The notes beneath the pieces were generated by a model. It worked only from the letters and a program-made list of their open reading frames with translations, did not search any database and was not told the origin of the DNA. Positions 7,174 through 14,410 of a stretch of DNA of 19,398 bases are shown in pieces; positions within the stretch are counted from its first letter, which is position 1; each line of letters opens with the position of its first letter. Origin of the DNA: Erythrobacteraceae bacterium CCH12-C2 (GTDB lineage Bacteria > Pseudomonadota > Alphaproteobacteria > Sphingomonadales > Sphingomonadaceae); assembly GCA_001556995.1 (NCBI GenBank), contig LSKF01000158.1:1-19398 (forward strand). Direction: 5' to 3'. The position numbers were made by a program, and so were the translations under genes.

Positions 7174-7728
7174 ATGGCGATTCTCTCCGACAAATGGATC
7201 CGCGCGCAGGCGCTCGAACACGGCATGATCGAGCCTTTCGTCGAGGCGCAGCGCCGCGACGGGGTGATCTCCTATGGCCTCTCGTCCTACGGCTACGACG
7301 CGCGGGTCGCGCCCGAGTTCAAGATCTTCACCAATGTCGATAGCTCGGTCGTCGACCCCAAGCAGTTCGACCCGAAAAGCTTCGTCGACCGCGAAACCGA
7401 CGTGTGCATCATCCCCCCCAATTCTTTCGCGCTCGCCCGCACAGTCGAATATTTCCGCGTGCCGGAAGATGTACTGGTGATCTGCCTCGGCAAGAGCACC
7501 TATGCGCGCTGCGGGATCATCGTGAATGTCACCCCGCTGGAGCCGGGCTGGGAAGGGCATGTGACGCTGGAATTTTCGAACACCACGCCGCTCCCTGCCA
7601 AAATCTACGCCAATGAAGGCGCATGCCAGTTCTTGTTTCTGAAGGGCAACGAACGCTGTGAGACCAGCTACAAGGACCGGGCGGGGAAATACATGGGCCA
7701 GCGCGGGGTGACGCTGCCGCGGCTTTAA
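7174..7728 (+). CDS. dcd: dCTP deaminase
   Basis: Converts dCTP to dUTP and ammonia, feeding dTMP synthesis in the cytoplasm as a homotrimer. At 184 aa it has the usual length. Seen are the N-terminal [31 protein letters not shown] (33-44), [20 protein letters not shown] (106-125) and [24 protein letters not shown] (126-149). The C-terminus ends [13 protein letters not shown]. Glu133 in VTLEFSN corresponds to the catalytic glutamate of E. coli Dcd (E138), and Arg112 in TYAR is the usual substrate-site arginine. The C-terminal Lys/Tyr/Gln segment closes over the nucleotide in the family. The ATG at 7174 has a weak GGGAA upstream. It stands alone between a divergent Cld-family gene and a downstream repeat, so it is probably monocistronic. 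Confidence 0.96.
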   Translation: MAILSDKWIRAQALEHGMIEPFVEAQRRDGVISYGLSSYGYDARVAPEFKIFTNVDSSVVDPKQFDPKSFVDRETDVCIIPPNSFALARTVEYFRVPEDVLVICLGKSTYARCGIIVNVTPLEPGWEGHVTLEFSNTTPLPAKIYANEGACQFLFLKGNERCETSYKDRAGKYMGQRGVTLPRL

Positions 7729-7735
7729 CCTTGCC

Positions 7736-7822
7736 CCGTTCGGGCTGAGCTTGTCGAAGCCCTGCTTTTCCTGTTCAAGGCTCCAGAAGAAGAACGGCCC
7801 TTCGACAAGCTCAGGGCGAACG
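7736..7822. repeat. Inverted intergenic repeat, sphingomonad-type
   Basis: Two arms, about 7736-7761 (CCGTTCGGGCTGAGCTTGTC, then GAAGCC) and about 7797-7822 (ending CTCAGGGCGAACGG), are reverse complements apart from a few paired mismatches. They share the core CTGAGCTTGTCGAAG and enclose about 35 nt. Elements with this TTCGACAAGCTCAG core are scattered in many sphingomonad and other proteobacterial intergenic regions, from memory. Spurious translation gives the familiar FALSLSKG string. As RNA it would form a long hairpin between dcd and the next gene, possibly ending dcd transcription. Confidence 0.8.
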
Positions 7823-7835
7823 GAGGAAACTTAGA

Positions 7836-9014
7836 ATGGCAAGCACCCGCGAATTCGACATTATTGTCTATGGCGCCACCGGCTACACTGGCCGCCTTGT
7901 CGCTGAATATCTCGCCCACCACTATGGCAGCCGCGAGGATGGCCCCAAGTGGGCCATGGCGGGCCGCAGCTTAGCCAAGCTGGAAGAGGTCCGCGACGCT
8001 ATCGGCGCGCCCGCGACCACCCCGCTGGTGGTCGCCAACGCCGATGATGACGCCGACCTCGAAGCCATGTGCGCCCGCACCCGTGTGGTGCTCACCACGG
8101 TCGGCCCGTACCAGCTCTACGGCGACAAGCTGGTCGCCGCCTGCGTCAAGACCGGCACTGATTACGCTGACCTTTGCGGCGAACCCGCGTGGATGGCGGC
8201 CAAGATCGCCGAGCATCAGGCGGCGGCCGAAGCCAGCGGCGCGCGCATCTGTTTCTCCTCAGGGTTCGATTCGATCCCCTTCGATCTCGGCGTGATGATG
8301 ACGCAGAAGGCCTGTGTGGAGAAGTTCGGCAAGCCCGCGCCGCGCATCCGGGGCCGCGTCAGGGCGATGCAGGGGACCTTCTCGGGCGGGACCGCGGCGA
8401 GCCTCGGCGCGACAATGAAGGCAGCGGCCAAGGACATCGGCATCATCAACGTGCTGCGTAATCCCTTCGCGCTCACCCCCGGCTTCGAAGGGCCGGACCA
8501 GCCCTCCGGCATGATCCCCTCGTATGAGGACGACCTTGGCAAGTGGTCCGCGCCCTTCGTGATGGCGCCGATCAACACCAAGAACGTCCACCGCACCAAC
8601 TTCCTGCTCGGCCATCCTTACGGCGCAGACTTCCAGTATGACGAGATGATGCTGACCAGCCCCGGCGAGGCGGGCAAGGCGGCGGCCAATGCGGCGCTCG
8701 AATTCATGAAGAACCCCTTTGGCGCGAAGCCCCCCAAGCCCGGCGAAGGCCCCACCAAGGAAGAGCGCGAGAACGGCTTTTACGATGTCGTGTTTGTCGC
8801 CGACATGCCGGGCGGGGAGCGGCTGCAATATGGGGTCAAGGGCCGCTACGATCCGGGCTATGGCTCGACCAGCCGGATGCTGAGCGAGACCGGAATCGCG
8901 TTGCTTTCCTGCACCAAGCCGGGCGGAATCGGGACGCCGGGCAGCTTCCTGGGCGAAGATCTCGTCAAGCGGCTCGAAGAGCACGCCGAGCTGACCTTCG
9001 CGGTCGAAGGCTAA
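7836..9014 (+). CDS. Saccharopine dehydrogenase-like / trans-acting enoyl reductase family protein
   Basis: A 392-aa oxidoreductase-like protein. The N-terminus is a Rossmann domain with GATGYTGR at 13-20 (FDIIVYGATGYTGRLVAEYL). VLTTVGPYQLYG and TDYADLCGEP follow, as in the saccharopine dehydrogenase-like/SCCPDH family and in mycobacterial trans-acting enoyl reductases (Rv2953 type). GARICFSSGFDSIPFDLGV is another family block. The mycobacterial members act in phthiocerol and phenolglycolipid synthesis. No polyketide gene is near here, so a lipid or NAD(P)-linked reduction role is only an inference. A strong GGAGG Shine-Dalgarno at 7822-7826 sits 9 nt before the ATG and directly abuts the upstream repeat. 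Two different inverted repeats bracket the gene. True saccharopine dehydrogenase activity is unlikely. Confidence 0.85.
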   Translation: MASTREFDIIVYGATGYTGRLVAEYLAHHYGSREDGPKWAMAGRSLAKLEEVRDAIGAPATTPLVVANADDDADLEAMCARTRVVLTTVGPYQLYGDKLVAACVKTGTDYADLCGEPAWMAAKIAEHQAAAEASGARICFSSGFDSIPFDLGVMMTQKACVEKFGKPAPRIRGRVRAMQGTFSGGTAASLGATMKAAAKDIGIINVLRNPFALTPGFEGPDQPSGMIPSYEDDLGKWSAPFVMAPINTKNVHRTNFLLGHPYGADFQYDEMMLTSPGEAGKAAANAALEFMKNPFGAKPPKPGEGPTKEERENGFYDVVFVADMPGGERLQYGVKGRYDPGYGSTSRMLSETGIALLSCTKPGGIGTPGSFLGEDLVKRLEEHAELTFAVEG

Positions 9015-9023
9015 AGCAGCGCA

Positions 9024-9100
9024 GTGAGCCCCCGCGCAGGCGGGGGCCTCTCGCAGATTGTGCCCGACGGAAAGAGGTCCCCGCCTGTGCGGGGACTCAC
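9024..9100. repeat. REPIN-like pair of inverted GC-rich hairpins
   Basis: The arms 9024-9050 (GTGAGCCCCCGCGCAGGCGG...) and 9074-9100 (GAGGTCCCCGCCTGTGCGGG...) are reverse complements at 24 of 27 positions, separated by 23 nt. Each arm is also a hairpin by itself (CCCCCGC/GCGGGGG and GTCCCCGC/GCGGGGAC). This doublet design is that of REP/REPIN elements. It lies between convergent genes, so it may also act as a bidirectional terminator. Confidence 0.8.
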
Positions 9101-9107
9101 GGCAGGA

Positions 9108-11291
9108 TCAGAAGCTCATCCGCACACTCGCCCGGACATTGCGGCCCACCAGCGGCACGAAATCCTTGGTGAAGCTCGCGTGGCGGCGGCCGGTCACGTC
9201 GAACAGGTTGTCCGCGGCGAGCTGAACCGTGACATTCCGGTTATCCGCCAAGGGCCGCCATGCGACGAGCGCATTCACCAGCGCGAAGCTGTCGGTCGGG
9301 GTTTCGAAGGCGGTGACGCGGTCCTGCTTGTCGAACCACTGCACTTCGCCGCGCAGATCGAAAGCGTCGGTCTGCGCCTCAAGCGCGCCCAGCAGGCTGA
9401 GCGGCGGGATGCGCGGGAGCGCGCTGCCATCATCGAGCTCCGCTTCGACATAGGACGCGCGCAGATCGGTCAGCAGGCGGAAATTGCCGCTGTCGATGAT
9501 CGGGTAGGAAAGTTCCGCTTCCACGCCCCAGAAATCCGCACCCTGCTGGAGGTATTCGAACACCGGCAGGCCGTCTTCTTCCTCGCCGGTTTCGTTGAGG
9601 AAGATGTAGTTATCGAACCACTGGCGGTAGGCGGTCAGGCCAAAGGTACCCGCGCCGACACTGCCGCGCGCATAGGCTTCGAGCGCCCAGGCGCTTTCCA
9701 CGCGCAGATCGGGATCGCCGATCTCAAAAGCCTGCGTGGCGATGTGCGGGCCATCCGAGAACAGCTCCTCAGCGCTCGGTGCGCGTTCGACCCGCGAGCC
9801 GTTGAGGCCGATGCGCACGCCCTCGACGCCTTCGTAAATCACACCGAGCGCGCCGGAGAAGGTGTCGAAATTGCGGGCAATACCCAGCGTCTGGGCCTCG
9901 ACATCGGTAAATTCCGGGCGAGCCGCGGCTTCGATCTGGATCGGGCCGGTGCCAAATTCCTGCAAGGTAAAGATCGCGACCTGATCGGTCAGGTTCGGCG
10001 GAACATAGGCTTCCGCCCCCTCGGCGAAGAAATCGCGGTGGGTGTATTGCAACCCGGTTGAACCGCGCAGCATACCTTGCGCGCTTTGGACGAGCTCGGC
10101 GCGGGCCTCCACACTGGTGCTGTCGAACACCGTGCCGACTTCGGCGCCTTCGAACTCGGTGTGGGTATAGTCCGAATAGCCGACGCGCAGCTTGAGCCGC
10201 TCGAATGCCCCGTCGCCCAGATAGATGTCGCCTTTGAAGTCGGCCCGGAATTGTTCAAGGCCGATCGTCACCAGCTCTTCGCCTTCTTCCTCCCCGCCTT
10301 CTTCTTCGCCGTCCTCGCCGTGGTGGTGGCCCGCGCCCGGGCGGGTGGGAACGCCGTAATTCGTGTCATACCAGCCGAGCGAAGCGCCAAAGGTGCTCCG
10401 GCCGAGGATCACCCCGAGGCCGGCATTGACGGTCCAGCTTTCCATCGCCGTGTTGGGCACGGTGCCGCGCTGCCCGGCGGCTTCGCGCAGCTCTGCGGCT
10501 TCCTCCAGCTCGCCTTCCTCTTCCTCTTCCGCGGCATCGGCGAGCAGGTCAGCGCGCAGCGCCTCGGCCACCTGGAAGCCGCCGATGTCGAGATCGTCGG
10601 TCTGGCGATAAGACCCGTCGAGGTGGAACACGAGGTTTGCACCAATCCCGACATCGACCGAGGCCGCGCCTGTGCGCAGGTCGGTCGCGCTGTCGATCCC
10701 GGCGAAGGCATCGAGATGGATGGCTTCATCGGGCATCCGGGTCGGGATGCGCTTGTCGATGACATTGACTGCGCCGCCGATCGCCTGACTGCCATAGAGC
10801 AGCACGGCCGGGCCGCGCAGCACCTCGATGCGCTCAACCGTGATCGGGTCGATCGTGGTGGCGTGATCGACCGAGGTGTTGGAAACGTCCGCCGTACCCA
10901 CGCCGTCAACCAGCACCCGCACGCGCTCGCCCTGCTGGCCGCGCAGCACCGGGCGCGAGGAGCCGGGGGCAAAGCTGGTGGCGGAGACGCCGGGGAGCTT
11001 GGTCAACAGCTCACCGATCTGCCCCGTCACCGCCTCGCGCTGGATCTCGCGCGGTTCGAGCACGCTTGTACCGGCCAGCACGTCGAGCTCACGCAGGCCC
11101 GTGGCGCTGACGATAATCGTGCCAGCGCGGTTGTGGAGGTCATCTTCGGCCTCAGCCTCAGCCTCGGCGGCACCGACAGGCTGTGGCTGTTCGGCCGTCT
11201 CGGCAAAGGCGGGATGCGCAGCGCAAGAAAGGCCGAGCACGGCGGCGAGCGCAATGCGGGACGCGGCAAGGCGGGCAGCGGGGTTGATCAT
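9108..11291 (-). CDS. TonB-dependent outer-membrane receptor, ZnuD (zinc)-like
   Basis: The 727-aa product has a signal peptide (LAAVLGLSCAAHPAFA, cleaved near 30), a TonB-box-like TIIVSAT at 58-64 and a plug domain at about 60-180 with LPGVS, VLRGQQGERVRVLVDGV and IEVLRGPAVLLYGSQAIGG. A beta barrel follows, ending in phenylalanine (RMSF). Asp142-His143 (SVDHATTIDP) falls where, from memory, meningococcal ZnuD has its Asp-His zinc ligands. The loop GHHHGEDGEEEGGEEEGEE (321-339) is His/Glu-rich, as expected for metal capture, and a second acidic block lies at 254-268. Zinc is therefore the likeliest substrate; other metals or metallophores remain possible. A GGAAA precedes the ATG by about 9 nt, with a Zur-like site upstream. 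TonB energy may come from the transducer-like gene at 1263-2123. Confidence 0.88.
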   Translation of the reverse strand: MINPAARLAASRIALAAVLGLSCAAHPAFAETAEQPQPVGAAEAEAEAEDDLHNRAGTIIVSATGLRELDVLAGTSVLEPREIQREAVTGQIGELLTKLPGVSATSFAPGSSRPVLRGQQGERVRVLVDGVGTADVSNTSVDHATTIDPITVERIEVLRGPAVLLYGSQAIGGAVNVIDKRIPTRMPDEAIHLDAFAGIDSATDLRTGAASVDVGIGANLVFHLDGSYRQTDDLDIGGFQVAEALRADLLADAAEEEEEGELEEAAELREAAGQRGTVPNTAMESWTVNAGLGVILGRSTFGASLGWYDTNYGVPTRPGAGHHHGEDGEEEGGEEEGEELVTIGLEQFRADFKGDIYLGDGAFERLKLRVGYSDYTHTEFEGAEVGTVFDSTSVEARAELVQSAQGMLRGSTGLQYTHRDFFAEGAEAYVPPNLTDQVAIFTLQEFGTGPIQIEAAARPEFTDVEAQTLGIARNFDTFSGALGVIYEGVEGVRIGLNGSRVERAPSAEELFSDGPHIATQAFEIGDPDLRVESAWALEAYARGSVGAGTFGLTAYRQWFDNYIFLNETGEEEDGLPVFEYLQQGADFWGVEAELSYPIIDSGNFRLLTDLRASYVEAELDDGSALPRIPPLSLLGALEAQTDAFDLRGEVQWFDKQDRVTAFETPTDSFALVNALVAWRPLADNRNVTVQLAADNLFDVTGRRHASFTKDFVPLVGRNVRASVRMSF

Positions 11292-11310
11292 GGTTCGAAA
11301 TTTCCGTTGC

Positions 11311-11331
11311 TTGTATGAGATAACGTATCAC
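11311..11331 (-). promoter_or_regulatory. Candidate Zur operator before the ZnuD-like receptor
   Basis: Read on the minus strand, GTGATACGTTATCTCATAC lies about 20 nt before the receptor ATG. Its left half (TGATACGTTAT) closely fits the alphaproteobacterial Zur half-site TGATATGTTAT as I recall it, and it contains the dyad GATA-N3-TATC. The right half matches less well. If real, zinc-loaded Zur would repress the receptor. Confidence 0.4.
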
Positions 11332-11678
11332 GCGCCTAGCGCCGTGGCCGCTGAATGCAAGCAAAAATCGTGGCGGCGGCGCGGCGCACCGCTGGTTGGT
11401 GCTGTCACCGCGTTGACCGGGCGGTGCGGCAAGAGATCAGCAGTTTTCTGCAAGACTGCGAACGCATCCAGCATTAGCCGTCACTTCACATCCGGTGACC
11501 CAAACCATGGGGCAAGATGGTGCAATTCCAAGGCTGTTCATCGTCAATACAGCAGCTTTGGTCGCCTAAGCGGTTGCCTTCCGGCTTGAAACACTGATTG
11601 ACGGCCCGCATATTTGTTACATTCGAGGGTAAAGATTGCAGTAGAAAGTGGCTTCTGCGGCAATTATAGGACTGGGAT
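11332..11678. other. Intergenic region between divergent receptor and lipid kinase genes
   Basis: About 350 bases with no convincing gene. It must hold the lipid kinase promoter and perhaps part of the receptor promoter. A TTGACG at 11598-11603 is a possible -35, but no good -10 lies at 16-18 nt. An 8-bp perfect inverted repeat (CGCACCGC at 11385-11392, GCGGTGCG at 11421-11428) encloses 28 nt containing GGTGCTGTCACC. I looked for a cobalamin riboswitch core and did not find one. Confidence 0.4.
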
Positions 11679-12728
11679 ATGGCGACGCCGATCTATGAAT
11701 TTGGGCAAATCCCGCGGGTCGACCTTGCCTCGTCTCAGCGTAGCTCTGCGCGCAAGGGGCGCGACGTGTCGCAGGCACCGACGGTTGGCGTGATTTACAA
11801 TCCGCGCAGCCATCGCAATCTCGGGGCCGATTTCGATTGCGGAGTGTGCCCCCACGTCCACATCGCCCAGCCGCGCGCCCGCGCGCAACTGCCTGCCGCA
11901 CTCGCCGAATTTGCCGAGCGCGGGATTGATCTTCTCGTCATCAATGGCGGCGATGGCACCGTGCGCGATGTGCTGACCTGCGGGCAGGCCGTGTTCGGCG
12001 ATGACTGGCCAGCGATTGCCGTGCTGCCCAAGGGCAAGACCAATGCGCTGACTGTCGATCTGGGTGTCCCGGACGACTGGACGCTGCAAGACGCGATCGA
12101 CGCGCTTGACGGGGGCGGGCGCACGCGGCGGCGGCCCTTGACCGTGTCGGCGCTGGATGATGCGGGCGCGACAAAGGGCGTATCGCGGGTTGCAGGCTTC
12201 ATTCTTGGGGCCGGTGCTTTCACCAAGGCGACCCAGGCCGGGCAAAGCGCGCACAAGCTCGGCGCATTTGACAGCATGGTGGTGGCGGTGACCGGTCTGT
12301 GGGCACTGCTGCAATCGGTATTTGCTGGGCGCAGCAACCCCTGGCGCAAAGGTGCCAAGATGCGCATCGGCCTTGGCAGTGCGGATGCGCCGATGGCGCA
12401 TAGCGGACATGGCGATCCGGACATGCGGCAATTGCTGTTCGCCTCCACGCTCGAACGGCTCCCGGCCGGGATTCGCCCCTTCGGTGCGCTCAAGAGCGGG
12501 CTCAAGCTGGTGGCTGTGGATCAGGTCTCACGCCGAACGACCGCGCTGGTGCCGCTGGTGTTGATGGGCAAGCTGCGCAAGGGCCTGCGCGAGCGGGGCA
12601 TTCACCAGATTGCCGCGAGCCAGTTCTCGCTGACGATCGATGATCAGTTCATCCTGGACGGCGAGGCTTTCCCACCGGGGCATTACCGCATCGAGCAAGG
12701 GCCGGAGCTCGCCTTCGTCACTCCATGA
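11679..12728 (+). CDS. Diacylglycerol kinase family lipid kinase
   Basis: The 349-aa product carries the DAGK catalytic fold shared by YegS/BmrU/DgkB-type lipid kinases, which phosphorylate diacylglycerol or related lipids with ATP at the inner membrane. Visible signatures are VIYNPRS (38-44), the nucleotide-binding NGGDGT (89-94), LPKGKTNALTVDLGVP (116-131) and the C-terminal ILDGEAFPPG with DGE at 327-329. The first 30 residues are a low-complexity polar extension without a signal peptide. The ATG at 11679 has AGGAC about 7 nt upstream. The next gene begins 10 nt after its stop, so the two probably form an operon. The lipid substrate cannot be read from the sequence: diacylglycerol (giving phosphatidate), a sphingoid base or ceramide are all possible, and sphingolipids are common in this group. 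Confidence 0.9.
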   Translation: MATPIYEFGQIPRVDLASSQRSSARKGRDVSQAPTVGVIYNPRSHRNLGADFDCGVCPHVHIAQPRARAQLPAALAEFAERGIDLLVINGGDGTVRDVLTCGQAVFGDDWPAIAVLPKGKTNALTVDLGVPDDWTLQDAIDALDGGGRTRRRPLTVSALDDAGATKGVSRVAGFILGAGAFTKATQAGQSAHKLGAFDSMVVAVTGLWALLQSVFAGRSNPWRKGAKMRIGLGSADAPMAHSGHGDPDMRQLLFASTLERLPAGIRPFGALKSGLKLVAVDQVSRRTTALVPLVLMGKLRKGLRERGIHQIAASQFSLTIDDQFILDGEAFPPGHYRIEQGPELAFVTP

Positions 12729-12738
12729 GCGTCACGCC

Positions 12739-13653
12739 ATGAATGCGGCGGAAAGCGCGCTGGCCGAACGGATCGCCGCGCGCCTCGCAACACCCGTTGA
12801 TCCTGAGGTTGTCGCCTTTGCGCAATCGCTCGCCGAAGCCGCGGGTGCGCGGGCGGCGCTGTTCTATGGCTCCAACCTCAGAACCGGGTCGCTGGACGGG
12901 GTGCTCGATTTCTACCTGCTCCTGCCCGGCACCAACGAAGCAGCGATCTGGCCCAAGGTGAGCTATCACGAACGGCCCCAAGGCGACGTAACCCTGCGGG
13001 CCAAGGTAGCGACGATGCGGCTCGCCACCTTTGCCCGCGCCGCGAGCGGGGAACTGGCCGATACGACGATCTGGGCGCGCTTCGTGCAGCCTGCTGCGTT
13101 GGTATGGGCGGCTGATGGTAACGCCCGCGCCGAGGTCATCAGCGCGATCACCGCCGCCGCGACCACTGCCGCGCGGCTGGCCGCCGCGCTGGGGCCGGTC
13201 AGCGGCGCGGCGGAGGATTACTGGCGCGCCCTGTTCCGCGCCACCTACCGCGCCGAATTCCGGGTCGAAAAGGCCGGGCGGGAAGACGATATCCTTGCGG
13301 TCAACCGCGAGCATTTCGACGGACTGCTGCCGCTGGCGCTGGAGGCGGGCGGGATCGTGCCCGGACAGCACGGCGCGCTGCTCACCCCACGCTTGATGCC
13401 GAACGAGCGCCGCGCCATTCTCAATTGGTGGAAACGCCGCGAGCGACTGGGCAAGCCGCTCAACCTCGTCCGCCTGTTGAAAGCCAGCACCACCTTCGAA
13501 GGCGCAGCGCGCTATGCCGCCTGGAAGATCGAGCGGCACACCGGGATGCCGGTCAAGATTACACCGTTGCGCGAGCGCTTCCCGCTGCTGGCCGCGCCGC
13601 AGGTGCTGTGGGACCTGCGCCAGCACCGCCGCCGCCAGCAGCGCAGCGGCTAG
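12739..13653 (+). CDS. Conserved protein with nucleotidyltransferase-like GS...D...D motif, possible Tam41-like
   Basis: A 304-aa cytoplasmic protein that I do not recognise with certainty. An N-terminal helix leads to AALFYGSNLRTGSLDGVLDFYLLLP (39-63). Gly44-Ser45 followed by Asp53 and Asp57 resembles the GS-x(n)-D-x-D signature of nucleotidyltransferases. More specifically, FYGS...VLDF, then LRAKVATMRLATFARAASGELADTTIWARFVQPAALVWA (87-124), recalls mitochondrial Tam41 (FGSG...MLDFI, then a KYG-V block and L..GRL.KPV). Tam41 makes CDP-diacylglycerol from phosphatidate and CTP. Placement 10 nt after a lipid kinase would fit a diacylglycerol to phosphatidate to CDP-diacylglycerol sequence. This is inference; the canonical CdsA is a different, multi-pass enzyme. 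The C-terminus is very basic (RQHRRRQQRSG). The ATG at 12739 lacks a good Shine-Dalgarno, so coupling to the kinase is likely. Confidence 0.6.
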   Translation: MNAAESALAERIAARLATPVDPEVVAFAQSLAEAAGARAALFYGSNLRTGSLDGVLDFYLLLPGTNEAAIWPKVSYHERPQGDVTLRAKVATMRLATFARAASGELADTTIWARFVQPAALVWAADGNARAEVISAITAAATTAARLAAALGPVSGAAEDYWRALFRATYRAEFRVEKAGREDDILAVNREHFDGLLPLALEAGGIVPGQHGALLTPRLMPNERRAILNWWKRRERLGKPLNLVRLLKASTTFEGAARYAAWKIERHTGMPVKITPLRERFPLLAAPQVLWDLRQHRRRQQRSG

Positions 13654-13659
13654 ACCGCC

Positions 13660-14190
13660 TTACTGATACTGCACCGCGATCGACATCCGGGTGATGCCAT
13701 CCCCCGCAGTAAAGCGCGCCTTGTCGACACCGGGCGGGCGCGGGACGATACCAAGGAAGCTGCCAAACTTGGGGTTGTTCGACACCCCCGCCCCGTCGAC
13801 CGAAAAATCGGTGTCGCGGTTGCCGTTAACGTCATGCTGCACCGTGATCGCATAGGCCCCGGCGGCAGGCAGTGGCACGCAGACGCTGGTGGTGCCTTTG
13901 CGCGGCCTGGTCTCGATGCGATGGATGTAGCGCCTGCTCTTCAGCCAATCGCTGCTGCGCGCGTAGTAGGTGCGCACGAAGAGGTTGCCGTCGCCTGACT
14001 TGAGGCCCGTGACGTCAAGCCGGATCGCCGGGCCCTTGCCGGTTTCGCACAAGCTCATGTCGTTGCTGATCTTGCTGCCATAGTTCTGTGCCGCCAGCGG
14101 CGGTGCCAGCGCCAGACCCGTAACCGCCGCAAGTGCACAGGCGCTTGCGACACATTCGGGCAGACGGAGTGAGGTCACAAATCGGGTCAT
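13660..14190 (-). CDS. DUF2141 domain exported protein
   Basis: A 176-aa exported protein. The signal peptide spans roughly 1-35 (ALAAVTGLALAPPLAAQ). The mature domain has the DUF2141 pattern: a Gly-Asn-Leu-Phe-Val strand (about 68-72), then YAITVQHDVNGNRDTDF (113-129). The HDxNGNxxxDxF loop looks like a metal- or calcium-binding turn. GVSNNPKFGSF and a conserved beta C-terminus follow. Cys48 and Cys104 may form a disulfide. Function is unknown for this family; members are small periplasmic or outer-membrane-associated beta proteins. It converges on the preceding nucleotidyltransferase-like gene with only 6 bases between stops. The start at 14190 has a weak AGAG upstream. Confidence 0.85.
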   Translation of the reverse strand: MTRFVTSLRLPECVASACALAAVTGLALAPPLAAQNYGSKISNDMSLCETGKGPAIRLDVTGLKSGDGNLFVRTYYARSSDWLKSRRYIHRIETRPRKGTTSVCVPLPAAGAYAITVQHDVNGNRDTDFSVDGAGVSNNPKFGSFLGIVPRPPGVDKARFTAGDGITRMSIAVQYQ

Positions 14191-14410
14191 CAGCTACTCT
14201 TGGGTCAGGGGAGAGGGGCGGTGCGCAGATTGCTGTGCGCGGTCAGGCCGCATTGGGAACAGCTGCGCAATAGGGCAATCCGGCTGAATTGCGGCTTAAT
14301 TGATCCGATACCGGGCAGCGACGGTGGAAAAGGTGCAGGCCGAGCCTTGTCCCCTGATTCGCCGCTCCCGTATGGCTGGGCCAGCGTCATAAAAAGGCCT
14401 GCGCTGCGCC

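Noticed and set aside
7836..9014. Calling this gene a lysine-pathway saccharopine dehydrogenase
   Set aside because: Only the Rossmann-type N-terminus is shared. The remaining blocks fit the SCCPDH/trans-acting enoyl reductase group, and no lysine genes are adjacent.
9024..9100. Possible CRISPR repeats
   Set aside because: There are only two units, inverted rather than direct, with no regular spacers and no cas genes nearby.
10077..11318. Long plus-strand open frames opposite the TonB receptor
   Set aside because: The receptor frame shows signal peptide, plug and barrel features. The opposite frames have no recognisable motif and typical shadow composition.
11292..11678. Cobalamin riboswitch before the TonB-dependent receptor
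   Set aside because: No B12-box-like core or flanking conserved stems could be found. The His/Glu loops and Zur-like site point to zinc instead.
14191..14410. Small gene or structured RNA in the gap before rpe
   Set aside because: Short frames show no recognisable content, and I could not find a convincing promoter pair or a strong hairpin in these 220 bases.
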